Assembly: GCA_039208375.1 (NCBI GenBank)
Contig: JBCCRC010000009.1
Span: forward strand, 1 to 64,000
Length of the DNA stretch: 64,000 nt
Source of the DNA: JANQPC01 sp039208375
Lineage (GTDB): Bacteria > Pseudomonadota > Alphaproteobacteria > Rhodobacterales > Rhodobacteraceae
Reading direction: 5' to 3'
Part shown: positions 1 to 8,843 of the stretch, in pieces
Numbering within the stretch: the stretch's first letter is position 1
Layout: the number at the start of each line of letters is the position of its first letter
Position numbers and translations under genes: made by a program
Notes under the pieces: model-generated
What the model was told of the DNA's origin: nothing
What the model saw: the letters and a program-made list of their open reading frames with translations, nothing else
Databases searched by the model: none

Positions 1-51
1 CTAAACGGCCTTATGAGAGATCTGATCCTGCCCGAGGCCGAACTGGCATAG
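1..51 (+). CDS. Possible 3' end of an upstream gene (partial)
   Basis: Sixteen codons open from the window edge end at TAG 49-51 and read LNGLMRDLILPEAELA. They lie on the same strand as the following operon, 57 bases before its first start. The piece is too short to assign, and the opposite strand is also open here. It is listed only because an upstream operon member is plausible. Confidence 0.25.
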   Translation, partial: LNGLMRDLILPEAELA

Positions 52-108
52 GGCTTTCCTCCCCCGGGGCGCTGTGCCAATTTGCCCGCATGCCGCGCGG
101 GAGGCACG

Positions 109-795
109 ATGGCGATCACCACATGCGTATTCGATGCCTACGGCACGTTGTTCGATGTCTCCGCCGCCGCCCGGCATGCTGCTACCGAGCCGGGGCACGA
201 GGCGCTGGCCGAACACTGGGCACAGCTGGCCGAGTTGTGGCGCGCCAAGCAGTTGGAATACACGTGGCTCCGGGCCATTGCCGGGGCGCATAAGGACTTC
301 TGGCACGTCACGCAGGATGCGCTCGATTGGGCGCTCGAGGCCATTGATCTGCCGGACCCCGCGCTGCGAGACCGGCTTTTGGCACTGTACCGTGAACTCT
401 CGACTTACCCGGAAGTGCCCGACGTTCTGGCGGCCCTGAACGCAGCGGGCACCCGTGCCGCAATCTTATCGAACGGCGCGCCAGAGATGTTGGACGCCGC
501 CGTAAGCTCCGCGGGCATCGGCGAGGCGCTTGCGGCTGTGCTCTCGGTGGAAGAGGTGGGCGTCTTCAAACCCCACGCGAAGGTCTACGATCTTGTCGGC
601 GAACGTTTAGGGGTGGCGCGCGAAGAGGTGCTCTTCGTCTCATCAAACGGGTGGGATGCCTGCGCCGCCGCGGCCTATGGTTTCCGCACGGCCTGGGCCA
701 ACCGCGGCGGCACGCCAGTCGATCGTCTGATGGGGCGGCCCGACAACATTGTCGCCGATCTTCGTGGCATTCCCGCCCTTGCGGGGGCCGCCTGA
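109..795 (+). CDS. (S)-2-haloacid dehalogenase, HAD superfamily type II
   Basis: A 228-residue cytosolic enzyme of the type II L-2-haloacid dehalogenase family, which removes halide from short 2-haloacids through an aspartyl ester. The HAD nucleophile Asp9 lies in VFDAYGTLFD. Motif II is Ser121-Asn122, the motif III lysine is Lys154 in FKPHAKVY, and the type-II signature SSNGWD spans 178-183. The ATG at 109 follows GGGAGG with good spacing; an upstream in-frame TTG lacks this. The stop overlaps the next start (TGATG), so translation is probably coupled. The family is clear, but the natural substrate could be another small organic halide. Confidence 0.88.
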   Translation: MAITTCVFDAYGTLFDVSAAARHAATEPGHEALAEHWAQLAELWRAKQLEYTWLRAIAGAHKDFWHVTQDALDWALEAIDLPDPALRDRLLALYRELSTYPEVPDVLAALNAAGTRAAILSNGAPEMLDAAVSSAGIGEALAAVLSVEEVGVFKPHAKVYDLVGERLGVAREEVLFVSSNGWDACAAAAYGFRTAWANRGGTPVDRLMGRPDNIVADLRGIPALAGAA

Positions 796-1616
796 TGCCC
801 ACCTTCGATGCGCCCGATGGCACCACGCTCTACTACGCCGAGGAAGGCACAGGCGCCCCTTTGCTCTGCCTGGCTGGGCTGACGCGCGACAGCCGCGATT
901 TCGATTATCTGATGCCTCACCTCACGGGGCGCAGGGTGATCCGGCTTGATAGCCGCGGGCGCGGGCGCTCAGCTCACGCAACACCGGAGACCTATACGAT
1001 CCCGGCGGAAACCACCGATGTGATCGCACTGCTTGATCACTTGGGCTTGGCGGCTGTTCCGATCATCGGCACGTCCCGCGGCGGCTTGATAGCGATGCTT
1101 ATGGCAAGCTTTGCAAAGGATCGGCTCTCGGGCCTGTGCCTTGTGGATGTGGGTCCGGTCCTGGAGCCAAAGGGGCTCGACGCCATCAAGGTCTACGTCG
1201 GACGCACCCCGGCCTTTTCGACTTTAGAGGAAGCTGCAGCGGCCCGTGCCAAACTCCTGCCTGGCTTTGCCAACGTGCCGCACGCGCGTTGGATGGACGA
1301 GGCGCGCAAGCATTACGAGGTGACAGAAAGCGGCCTCGAGCTTACCTATGATCCAAAGCTTGGCGATCAGTTCAAAGCGGGCGGCGAACAGCCGGTGCCC
1401 GATCTCTGGCCACTCTTCGATGCGCTGGACGGGCTTCCCCTCGCGCTCATACGCGGCGCGAACTCCAACATCCTAAGCGCCGAGACGGCGCATGAGATGG
1501 CCTGCCGCCGGCCCGACATGCTGCGCGCCGAGGTGCCCGATCGCGGGCATGTGCCGTTCCTCGATGAGCCCGAGTCCTTGGACCTGATTGCGGCCTGGCT
1601 GAGGCAGGTGCCGTGA
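795..1616 (+). CDS. Alpha/beta hydrolase
   Basis: A 273-residue alpha/beta-hydrolase-fold protein. The nucleophile elbow GTSRGG gives Ser94, the oxyanion region is GLTRDSRDF, the RLDSRGRGRS segment is typical of the epoxide hydrolase/lactonase branch, and the C-terminal histidine is His252 in DRGHVPFLDEPE. The start ATG overlaps the dehalogenase stop by one base and its own stop overlaps the next start by four, so it is an internal operon gene. The substrate cannot be read from sequence; an ester or lactone from the same catabolic route as its neighbours is an inference. Confidence 0.82.
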   Translation: MPTFDAPDGTTLYYAEEGTGAPLLCLAGLTRDSRDFDYLMPHLTGRRVIRLDSRGRGRSAHATPETYTIPAETTDVIALLDHLGLAAVPIIGTSRGGLIAMLMASFAKDRLSGLCLVDVGPVLEPKGLDAIKVYVGRTPAFSTLEEAAAARAKLLPGFANVPHARWMDEARKHYEVTESGLELTYDPKLGDQFKAGGEQPVPDLWPLFDALDGLPLALIRGANSNILSAETAHEMACRRPDMLRAEVPDRGHVPFLDEPESLDLIAAWLRQVP

Positions 1617-2593
1617 ATATCGAAATGATCCGAAAGGCCGCCGCGCGCGGAGGCAGGCACTTGCGCCGCACGCCGCTTCTGTACGCCCCCGGTCTGGACG
1701 AAATTGCGGGGCGCCGCGTGTTTGTGAAGGCCGAGAGCCTGCAGCACACGGGATCGTTCAAGTATCGCGGCGCACGCGCAGCGATCTCTGCCCTTATGGC
1801 CAATGGGGCCCCGAACGGCGTGATCGCCTTCTCGTCCGGCAACCACGCGCAAGGCGTGGCCCGTGCGGCGCGGGAACATGGGTTGGCGGCAGTGATCGTT
1901 ATGCCCGCCGATGCCCCCCGCGCCAAGATTGACGGCACGCGCGCGCTGGGCGCAGAGGTCGTGCCCTATGACCGCGCAACCGAAGACCGCGATGCCATCG
2001 GCGCAAACCTAGCCGCCGCGCGGGGCCTTGCGCTGGTGAAACCCTTCGATGATCCGGAGGTGATCGCGGGCCAGGGCTCCGTCGGCCTTGAGTTGGCCGA
2101 GCAGGCGCACGCGGCGGGGATCGAAAACGCCGAAGTACTTGTCTGCTGCGGCGGCGGGGGCCTTACCTCGGGCATTGCGACGGCGCTGGCGGAGGAGGCA
2201 CCGGGGATGACGGTGCGGCCGGTCGAGCCTGTCGGGTTTGACGACGTGGGCCGCTCGCTTCGGGCAGGCCGCATCGAGCGCAATGCGCGAACCACTGGAT
2301 CGATCTGCGATGCGATCCTCACACCCGCGCCTGGCGAGATTACCTTACCGATCATGTCCGCCCATTGCGGCCCTGCGCTCGCGGTTCCGGATGAAGATTG
2401 CCTGCGCGCCATGGCCGCCGCATTTCGCCATCTCAAACTGGTTCTGGAACCAGGGGGCGCCATCGCCCTTGCCGCAGCGCTTTTTCACGGCGAGACGCTT
2501 TCGAGCGATCCGATTATTGCCATCGCGTCGGGTGGCAACGTGGATGCCAGTCTCTTTCAGCACGCGCTCGCAACCTACGGGGAGGGGCCATGA
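1613..2593 (+). CDS. Threonine/serine dehydratase family PLP enzyme
   Basis: A 326-residue fold-type II PLP enzyme. The Schiff-base lysine is Lys50 in SFKYRGA, the substrate loop is SSGNHAQG near residue 74, and the phosphate-binding glycine loop is GGGGLTSG from about 180. Its length matches single-domain catabolic threonine dehydratases or serine racemases, without the C-terminal ACT domain of biosynthetic IlvA. Relatives deaminate L-threonine or L-serine to 2-oxobutyrate or pyruvate; some act on hydroxyaspartate. The GTG start overlaps the previous stop (GTGA). Exact substrate is not resolved. Confidence 0.85.
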   Translation: MNIEMIRKAAARGGRHLRRTPLLYAPGLDEIAGRRVFVKAESLQHTGSFKYRGARAAISALMANGAPNGVIAFSSGNHAQGVARAAREHGLAAVIVMPADAPRAKIDGTRALGAEVVPYDRATEDRDAIGANLAAARGLALVKPFDDPEVIAGQGSVGLELAEQAHAAGIENAEVLVCCGGGGLTSGIATALAEEAPGMTVRPVEPVGFDDVGRSLRAGRIERNARTTGSICDAILTPAPGEITLPIMSAHCGPALAVPDEDCLRAMAAAFRHLKLVLEPGGAIALAAALFHGETLSSDPIIAIASGGNVDASLFQHALATYGEGP

Positions 2594-3792
2594 CCCGCTT
2601 CACCATCGCTAGCTTCAATGTGAAAAACCTGATCGGGCCGGAACAGGAATACTACCGGTTCGAAAAGTATACGCCGGAGGAATATGCGTGGAAGGCGGAT
2701 TGGTTGGCCGATCAGGTGCTCTCGATGGACGCCGATATCGTCTGCTTTCAGGAGATTTTCGACGAAGACGCCCTTCGCGCGGTGATACACGAAGCTGACG
2801 TGCGCGGCATCGCCTCAAACGATGCCTCGCTGCCCGACCGCACCAAGCGCTATGCAAAAAAGGCAATCTTTCGGAAGCTGGCCTACACACCCTATGAAAA
2901 CGCCGCTTTCGCCTTTGCCCCGAACCTCAACGATGGGGCGCCCGGGGAACGGCGACCGGGTCTCGCTGTTGTGTCGCGCATGGGCTTCGCAGGCGCACCA
3001 GAGATCATTCAGGATTTTTTTCCTGCAGTCGAAATCCCACTTCGGGAGCTTGACGGGTCCAGTGCCGGAAGCTTTCGCATCTCGCGCCTCTCCCGCCCCG
3101 TTGTGAAGGTGCGGGTGCCCGTAGGCGATGCGGTCATTACAGTGTTCAACTGCCATCTGAAATCGAAGCTTGGCGAATTCATCCGCCCCGATGGGGCACC
3201 CTTCCCGCCCGAGGCCGATCTCGTGGCTTACGATCCCGCGGGCCGCGCGTTGGGCGCACTCCGCTCGGCCTTGCGGCGGATGGCCGAAGCCTGGGTCCTG
3301 CGCCGCGCCATCCTGGCCGAACTCGATCGCGGTAACCCGGTAATCGTGCTGGGAGATTTCAACGATGGCGAACACGCGGTGTCCTCAGAGATCATCTCGG
3401 GAGAGCGCCCGTTTCGCAACTATGCCTGGATGCGGCGCCACAACGCCGAACGGCCAAACGACCGCTATAGTGAGGAAGAGGCAAAAACGATCACCGAAGC
3501 CGTAGAACGCGTGCGCCTGCACTCGGCCGAAAAGCTGTTCGTGCGCCGGTCGCTGCGCGACATGGTCTATACCGCTGCGTTCGGCGGGGTTTTCGAATCG
3601 ATCGACCAGATCCTGTTTTCACGCCACTTCCACCCCGAATTCGAAGGGCGGATTGGCGAAATGGAATACTTCTCTGTCTTCAATGATCATCTGACGGACG
3701 GGTCACACCCCGAAGCGCCCTACAACAAGCTGGCCTCCGATCATGGGCAGATCATGGCGCATCTGCGCCTTGGCCGGGCCGGCGGGGCGTAA
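2590..3792 (+). CDS. Endonuclease/exonuclease/phosphatase family protein
   Basis: A 400-residue protein with the EEP fold. Visible landmarks in order are SFNVKNL at the N-terminus, DIVCFQEI with the metal-binding Glu, FNCHLKSK, LGDFND (catalytic Asp/Asn) and the terminal SDHGQIMAHL. No signal peptide or membrane segment is evident. Family members cleave phosphodiesters in nucleic acids or lipids. The start ATG follows GGAGGGGCC and overlaps the preceding stop (ATGA), placing it in the same operon. Its role among catabolic genes is unknown. Confidence 0.85.
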   Translation: MTRFTIASFNVKNLIGPEQEYYRFEKYTPEEYAWKADWLADQVLSMDADIVCFQEIFDEDALRAVIHEADVRGIASNDASLPDRTKRYAKKAIFRKLAYTPYENAAFAFAPNLNDGAPGERRPGLAVVSRMGFAGAPEIIQDFFPAVEIPLRELDGSSAGSFRISRLSRPVVKVRVPVGDAVITVFNCHLKSKLGEFIRPDGAPFPPEADLVAYDPAGRALGALRSALRRMAEAWVLRRAILAELDRGNPVIVLGDFNDGEHAVSSEIISGERPFRNYAWMRRHNAERPNDRYSEEEAKTITEAVERVRLHSAEKLFVRRSLRDMVYTAAFGGVFESIDQILFSRHFHPEFEGRIGEMEYFSVFNDHLTDGSHPEAPYNKLASDHGQIMAHLRLGRAGGA

Positions 3793-3796
3793 CGTG

Positions 3797-4585
3797 ATGC
3801 GGATTGCTTTGGCAGACGGCGTTGGCCTGCACTACCGGATCGACGGCCCGGACGGCGGCGCCCCGATCGTGTTCGGCAACTCGCTGGGCACCGATCTCAG
3901 GGTCTGGGATCCCCTTCTTGCGCGCTTGCCCGGCACCTTGCGGATCCTGCGCTATGACAAGCGCGGCCATGGGCTGTCGGATTGCCCGCCTGCGCCCTAC
4001 AGCATGGGCGTACTCATATCTGATGCCGAGAAGCTGATCGAAGACGCCGGCTTCGGCGGCGCCGTGTTCGTGGGCCTTTCCATCGGCGGGATGATCGCAC
4101 AGGGCCTTGCCGTGAAACGCCCCGATCTTCTTCGCGCCATGGTGCTGTCAAACACTGCCGCCAAGATCGGCACTGCAGAGATGTGGGGCACCCGCATCGA
4201 GGCAGCGCGGGCGGGCGGCCTCGATGCATTGGTGGACGGTACGATGGAACGCTGGTTCTCTTCGCGGTTCCGAGGCACGAGCGAGGTGGCGATCTGGCGC
4301 AATATGTTCACCCGCCAGCCGACGGACGGTTGGATCGGATGCGCCGCCGCAATATCCGGCTCGGATTTCTTCAGCACAACCGCTGGGCTTACCCTGCCCA
4401 CTCTCGCCATCGCGGGCAGCGAAGATGGGTCAACGCCGCCCGATCTGGTGCGCGAGACGGCTGACCTGATCAGCGGGGCAAGGCTGCATCTGATCCGCGG
4501 CGCCGGGCACATCCCATGCGTAGAGGCGCCTGATGAATACGCCGAAGTGCTTATGGGCTTTCTGGAGGAGATCGGCCATGTCTGA
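3797..4585 (+). CDS. pcaD: 3-oxoadipate enol-lactonase
   Basis: A 262-residue alpha/beta hydrolase that opens beta-ketoadipate enol-lactone to 3-oxoadipate in aromatic ring catabolism. PcaD hallmarks are FGNSLGTDLRVWDPLL, RYDKRGHGLSD, the elbow GLSIGG (Ser95) and GAGHIPCVEAP (His238). The ATG at 3797 is preceded in frame by a GTG at 3794, so the start could shift by one codon. It overlaps pcaC by eight bases. The neighbours pcaC and pcaB make the assignment firm. Confidence 0.92.
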   Translation: MRIALADGVGLHYRIDGPDGGAPIVFGNSLGTDLRVWDPLLARLPGTLRILRYDKRGHGLSDCPPAPYSMGVLISDAEKLIEDAGFGGAVFVGLSIGGMIAQGLAVKRPDLLRAMVLSNTAAKIGTAEMWGTRIEAARAGGLDALVDGTMERWFSSRFRGTSEVAIWRNMFTRQPTDGWIGCAAAISGSDFFSTTAGLTLPTLAIAGSEDGSTPPDLVRETADLISGARLHLIRGAGHIPCVEAPDEYAEVLMGFLEEIGHV

Positions 4586-4964
4586 ACGCAAAGAGGCGGG
4601 TATGCGCATCCGCCGGAAGGTGATGGGCGAGGCGCATGTCGATCGCGCCGAAGCCGCACGAACCGCTTTTGACAGTGGATTTCAGGATTTGATTGCCGAA
4701 GGCGCCTGGGGCAGCGTTTGGGCCCGCGGCACCATCCCCCTGCGCGAGCGTTCGATGCTCACCATTGCCCTCCTAGCGGCAACAAAGAACTTCGATGAGC
4801 TTGCCTTGCACCTCCGCGCCACCGCTAATACAGGCGCCAGCCGCGCCGATGTGGAAGAAGCGCTGTTGCACGTCGCTATCTACGCCGGAGTTCCTGCCGC
4901 AAACCGCGCCTTTGCGATTGCAAAGACCATCTTCGCAGAGATGGATGCAGGCGAAGGCGCATAG
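4578..4964 (+). CDS. pcaC: 4-carboxymuconolactone decarboxylase
   Basis: A 128-residue protein of the CMD/AhpD-like family. PcaC decarboxylates 4-carboxymuconolactone to the enol-lactone used by PcaD. Features are the GxxWARGTIPLRERSM and LALHLRATANTG segments and the C-terminal HVAIYAGVPAANRAF helix. Length and sequence match stand-alone PcaC. The ATG at 4578 lies inside the end of pcaD, and pcaB begins five bases after its stop. The order D-C-B therefore lacks the dioxygenase genes usually seen between C and B. Confidence 0.93.
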   Translation: MSERKEAGMRIRRKVMGEAHVDRAEAARTAFDSGFQDLIAEGAWGSVWARGTIPLRERSMLTIALLAATKNFDELALHLRATANTGASRADVEEALLHVAIYAGVPAANRAFAIAKTIFAEMDAGEGA

Positions 4965-4968
4965 CCCC

Positions 4969-6300
4969 ATGCCCGCCACCCCGCTCGATAGCGAGATCTA
5001 CAAGGCGCTCTTGGGCGATGCCGAACTGCGCGCGCTGTTCACCGACAGCGCCGACGTTCGTGCGATGCTTGTCGTCGAGGGAACTCTGGCGAAAGTACAA
5101 GGCGATCTCGGCGTCATCCCGGAAGAAAGCGCGAAAGCCATTCACCGTGCTAGCCTAGAGCTACAAATTGACCCCGCCGCCCTCGCCCCAACAACGGGCC
5201 AGAATGCGGTTCCGGTGCCTGCCCTCGTCGCGGCCTTCCGGAAAGAGATGAATGCGCCAGAACATGCGCAATTCGTGCACTGGGGCGCCACGAGCCAGGA
5301 TATCATCGATACGGCCCTCGCCCTGCGAGTGAAGCGGGTGCTTGAGCTCTTTGAAGCGCGCTTGTCGCGGCTGCTCTCAGCCCTGGCCAATCTCAGCGGC
5401 CGCCATGCCACCCTTCCGCTTGCCGCACGCACCTACGGGCAGGTCGCCACCGTGACGAGTCTCGGCGCTCTCACGGCGGGCTGGGGCCGCCCGCTTCTGG
5501 AAGCGCGTGGGGATTTAAGCCGCATTCGAAACACCTGCCTGAACGTGAGCCTCTCAGGCGCGGCCGGCACGCTTGCGGCCATGGGGTCGAACGGCCCGGA
5601 AATACGCGCCGGCCTTGCCGATGGCCTCGGCCTTAGCGTGCCAGATGGAAGTTGGCATTCAGACCGGCGCGGGCCTGCAACACTTGCTGCTTGGTTGACA
5701 CTGATTGCCGGCGCTCTCGGCAAGCTTGGCCACGATCTTCACCAGATGGCGCAATCGGGGGTCGAAGAGATCACCTTCAGCGCAGGAGGGCGCTCTTCAA
5801 CGATGCCGCAAAAGGCCAACCCCGTGCAAGCAGTGCTGCTCGGGGCGATCGCGCGACAGATCGTGGCGCTGAACGCCGTGGTGCAAGGCGGCCTTTTGCA
5901 CGAGCGGGAACGTGACGGCGCGGCGTGGATTTCGGAATGGTTGAGCCTGCCACAGATGTGCCTGCTGACCGGGCGCGCCCTTTCCGTCGCAGACGAGGCG
6001 TGCACCGCGCTCACACCAATGCCCGATGCAATGGCGCGCAACATCGATCCGGAGGGCACTGGACTCATCTATGCCGAAGCGCTGACCTTCGCGCTGAGTC
6101 AAATCATGCCGCGGCCCGAGGCACAGGCGAAGATCGCGGCGCTGTGCACAGAGGCACGTGAAACGGGGGCGTCGCTGGCCTCTCTTGTAGCGCGCGATCA
6201 CCCGGGCGATTGGGCCGCATGTGCCACGCCTGAAGCACAACTTGGTCAGGCCCCGGCAGAGGCGCGCGCCTTTGCCGCCAGGGTGCGCGCAGATGGATAA
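4969..6300 (+). CDS. pcaB: 3-carboxy-cis,cis-muconate cycloisomerase
   Basis: A 443-residue member of the fumarase/aspartase superfamily that converts 3-carboxy-cis,cis-muconate to 4-carboxymuconolactone. It shows HWGATSQDIIDTA in the first conserved region, LSGAAGTLAAMG in the second and the flexible-loop signature GGRSSTMPQKANPV. The ATG at 4969 follows pcaC by four bases and fits the N-terminus of known PcaB; a longer in-frame extension runs through pcaC. The 3' end overlaps the next gene by eight bases. Confidence 0.93.
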   Translation: MPATPLDSEIYKALLGDAELRALFTDSADVRAMLVVEGTLAKVQGDLGVIPEESAKAIHRASLELQIDPAALAPTTGQNAVPVPALVAAFRKEMNAPEHAQFVHWGATSQDIIDTALALRVKRVLELFEARLSRLLSALANLSGRHATLPLAARTYGQVATVTSLGALTAGWGRPLLEARGDLSRIRNTCLNVSLSGAAGTLAAMGSNGPEIRAGLADGLGLSVPDGSWHSDRRGPATLAAWLTLIAGALGKLGHDLHQMAQSGVEEITFSAGGRSSTMPQKANPVQAVLLGAIARQIVALNAVVQGGLLHERERDGAAWISEWLSLPQMCLLTGRALSVADEACTALTPMPDAMARNIDPEGTGLIYAEALTFALSQIMPRPEAQAKIAALCTEARETGASLASLVARDHPGDWAACATPEAQLGQAPAEARAFAARVRADG

Positions 6301-7516
6301 CCCGCCGCGATCGCAGCGCCTGCCGCTGACGTTCATTCTGATTACCGTGATGATCGACTCTATGGGGATCGGTCTGATCATTCCGGTCATGCCCGACCTG
6401 ATCCGCGAGGTGGATGGCGGGTCGCTCGCCGAAGCCGCAGTATGGGGCGGCGTGCTTTCGACCATCTTCGCGGTCATGCAATTTCTTTTCGCGCCGATTC
6501 TGGGAAGCCTGTCAGATCAATTCGGGCGCCGCCCGATCCTTTTGATCTCACTCGTCGTAATGGCGCTAGACTACCTTATCATGGCAGTTGCCGGTGCAAT
6601 CTGGCTTCTCTTTCTGGGGCGGATGGTGGGGGGTATCACTGCTGCAACCCAATCTGTTGCCAACGCCTATATGGCCGATATCAGTACCGCAGAAGAGAAA
6701 TCCGCGCGCTTCGGCCTCGTCGGCGCGGCTTTCGGCGTTGGCTTCGTGCTCGGGCCCCTGATCGGCGGCCTGCTCGCCGAATTCGGCACCCGAGCGCCCT
6801 TCTACGCGGCCGCGGCGCTGGCGGCCGCGAATGCCGTCTTTGGCTTTTTGGTGCTGCCAGAGACCGTGACCGATGCCACGCGGCGCCGCTTCACCTGGGC
6901 GCGGGCGAACCCGCTTGGCGCCTTCTCAGCCGTGACAGCACTTCCGGGCCTGAAGCGGCTGGTGGCGGTGTTCTTTCTCTACCAGGTGGCCTTCTGGGTG
7001 TATCCCGCAATCTGGGCCTATTTCACCCGGGCACGTTTTGGCTGGGACGCCGCGATGGTAGGCCTGTCACTGGCCTCGTTCGGGATCGCGATTGCGCTGG
7101 TGCAGGGCGGGCTGATCCGCGTGATCCTGCGCTACCTTGGGGATCGTGGCACGGTGATCTTCGGGCTCTGCTTCAACTTTTGCGCCTTCCTCGCCCTGGC
7201 GCTTGTGACAAACAGCACACTCGCGCTCATCCTGACACCCCTTACTGCGTTGGGCGCCGTTGTTACCCCGGCCTTGCAAGGCATCGCCTCCCGCACAGTG
7301 TCCGCCAATGCGCAGGGCGAGCTGCAAGGCGTTCTTACGAGCACGATGGCGCTGTCGATGATCCTGTCGCCCCTGATCATGACGGGTGTGTTTTGGCAGT
7401 TTACCAGCGAAAGCGCGCCGGTATTCCTGCCCGGTGCCCCGTTTCTAGTGAGCATGGTTCTCATGGTCGTCTGTGCGATTGTCTATCTTGCCCGGCCCGA
7501 GCAGCAGGCGGCATGA
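6293..7516 (+). CDS. MFS efflux transporter, TetA-like
   Basis: A 407-residue inner-membrane protein with about twelve hydrophobic segments. It has the MFS motif A between segments 2 and 3 (GSLSDQFGRRP) and the antiporter motif C (GAAFGVGFVLGPLIGG) in segment 5. The opening MIDSMGIGLIIPVMPDL is typical of the tetracycline-resistance/TCR-type proton antiporters. The start overlaps the end of pcaB, so it belongs to the same transcript and may export an intermediate or toxic analogue. Resistance to any drug cannot be inferred from this alone. Confidence 0.85.
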   Translation: MDNPPRSQRLPLTFILITVMIDSMGIGLIIPVMPDLIREVDGGSLAEAAVWGGVLSTIFAVMQFLFAPILGSLSDQFGRRPILLISLVVMALDYLIMAVAGAIWLLFLGRMVGGITAATQSVANAYMADISTAEEKSARFGLVGAAFGVGFVLGPLIGGLLAEFGTRAPFYAAAALAAANAVFGFLVLPETVTDATRRRFTWARANPLGAFSAVTALPGLKRLVAVFFLYQVAFWVYPAIWAYFTRARFGWDAAMVGLSLASFGIAIALVQGGLIRVILRYLGDRGTVIFGLCFNFCAFLALALVTNSTLALILTPLTALGAVVTPALQGIASRTVSANAQGELQGVLTSTMALSMILSPLIMTGVFWQFTSESAPVFLPGAPFLVSMVLMVVCAIVYLARPEQQAA

Positions 7517-7581
7517 GCGCCATCGCCTCTCAGCCCATGCAGCCGCTGCATAGGGCAACGCAACTAAACTAGGGGCATGAC

Positions 7582-8811
7582 ATGAAACTACGTGATCTCG
7601 ACATCATCATCACTGCACCGCCGGCGCCGGGCTGGGGCGGGCGCTACTGGATCCTCGTAAAGCTCAACACTGCATGCGGCATCACCGGATGGGGCGAATG
7701 CTACGCTGCCGCAGTTGGGCCCAACGCGATGCGGGCGGTGATCGAAGACGTTTTCACCCGGCATATGGCCGGCGAGAACCCAGAGAACGTTGAACTGATG
7801 TTTCGCCGCGCCTATTCCTCAGGTTTCACGCAGCGGCCAGACCCAACAGTGATCGGCGCGTTTTCAGGGCTGGAAATCGCGTGCTGGGACATTCTTGGCA
7901 AGGCGCGCGAGCGGCCTGTCTGGGCGCTGCTCGGAGGCCGCATGAATGATCGCGTGCGCGCCTATACCTACCTCTATCCCCTTGCCCACCACGATAGGCG
8001 CGCGTTTTGGACGTCACCGGATCTTGCCGCCGAAGCTGCCGCGGGGGCGGTTGCGCAGGGCTACACCGCGGTCAAGTTCGATCCCGCGGGGCCCTATACG
8101 ATCCGGGGCGGACACGAACCGGCGCGCTCTGACATAGCACTGTCAGTGGCGTTCTGCGCAGCCATTCGCGAGGGGGTGGGCGACCGAGCGGATCTTCTCT
8201 TCGGTACGCACGGCCAGTTCGCCACCGGCGGCGCGATCCGGCTTGGCCGGGCAATCGCACCCTATGATCCGCTTTGGTTCGAAGAGCCCATTCCGCCCGA
8301 TAGTTACAGCGCCCTCCAGCGCGTTGTGGCGGGCCAGCCCGTGACCGTTGCCACCGGCGAGCGGCTCACCACCAAGAGCGAATTTGCCGCAGCGCTGGCA
8401 GCAGGAGCGGGCATTCTGCAACCCGCGCTTGGGCGGGCCGGAGGGATCTGGGAAACCAAGAAGATCGCCGCGCTGGCCGAAGCGCACACCGCGCTTATGG
8501 CGCCCCACCTTTACGCCGGGCCGGTGGAATGGGCGGCCAACATTCACCTCGCGGTCAGCCTTCCGAACCTTTTGATGTGCGAGACGATCGAAACGCCATT
8601 CCATGCCGATCTGATCAGGGGTGCAATTTCGGTTGAATCCGGGTTCATCCCGGCCCCAACCGCTCCTGGGCTTGGGATCGAGGTCAACGAAGCTCTCGCC
8701 CGCGCGCACCCCTATTTGGGAGACGCGCTACACCTCGAAATGCAGGAAGCGCCCTGCAACTATTCCGACGGAAACAGTTTCGAAGGTGGCGCGCCGGCGC
8801 CAGAGGGCTAG
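7582..8811 (+). CDS. Mandelate racemase/muconate lactonizing enzyme family (sugar-acid dehydratase-like)
   Basis: A 409-residue enolase-superfamily enzyme with an N-terminal capping domain (GITGWGECYAA) and a barrel carrying WFEEPIPPD and ATGERLTTK for Mg binding. The general-base region is followed by LQPALGRAGGI and a histidine in LMAPHLYAGPVEW. This pattern resembles galactonate/gluconate-type acid-sugar dehydratases rather than true muconate cycloisomerases. It starts 65 bases after the MFS gene, with ATG at 7582. Reaction class is likely (loss of water from an aldonate); the substrate is unknown. Confidence 0.82.
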   Translation: MKLRDLDIIITAPPAPGWGGRYWILVKLNTACGITGWGECYAAAVGPNAMRAVIEDVFTRHMAGENPENVELMFRRAYSSGFTQRPDPTVIGAFSGLEIACWDILGKARERPVWALLGGRMNDRVRAYTYLYPLAHHDRRAFWTSPDLAAEAAAGAVAQGYTAVKFDPAGPYTIRGGHEPARSDIALSVAFCAAIREGVGDRADLLFGTHGQFATGGAIRLGRAIAPYDPLWFEEPIPPDSYSALQRVVAGQPVTVATGERLTTKSEFAAALAAGAGILQPALGRAGGIWETKKIAALAEAHTALMAPHLYAGPVEWAANIHLAVSLPNLLMCETIETPFHADLIRGAISVESGFIPAPTAPGLGIEVNEALARAHPYLGDALHLEMQEAPCNYSDGNSFEGGAPAPEG

Positions 8812-8843
8812 ACGGGGCTGCGCCCGCTGCTAAATCGCCATCG

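Noticed and set aside
1..306. 101-codon minus-strand open frame at the window start
   Set aside because: It is the complement of the dehalogenase gene, and its product has no recognisable feature.
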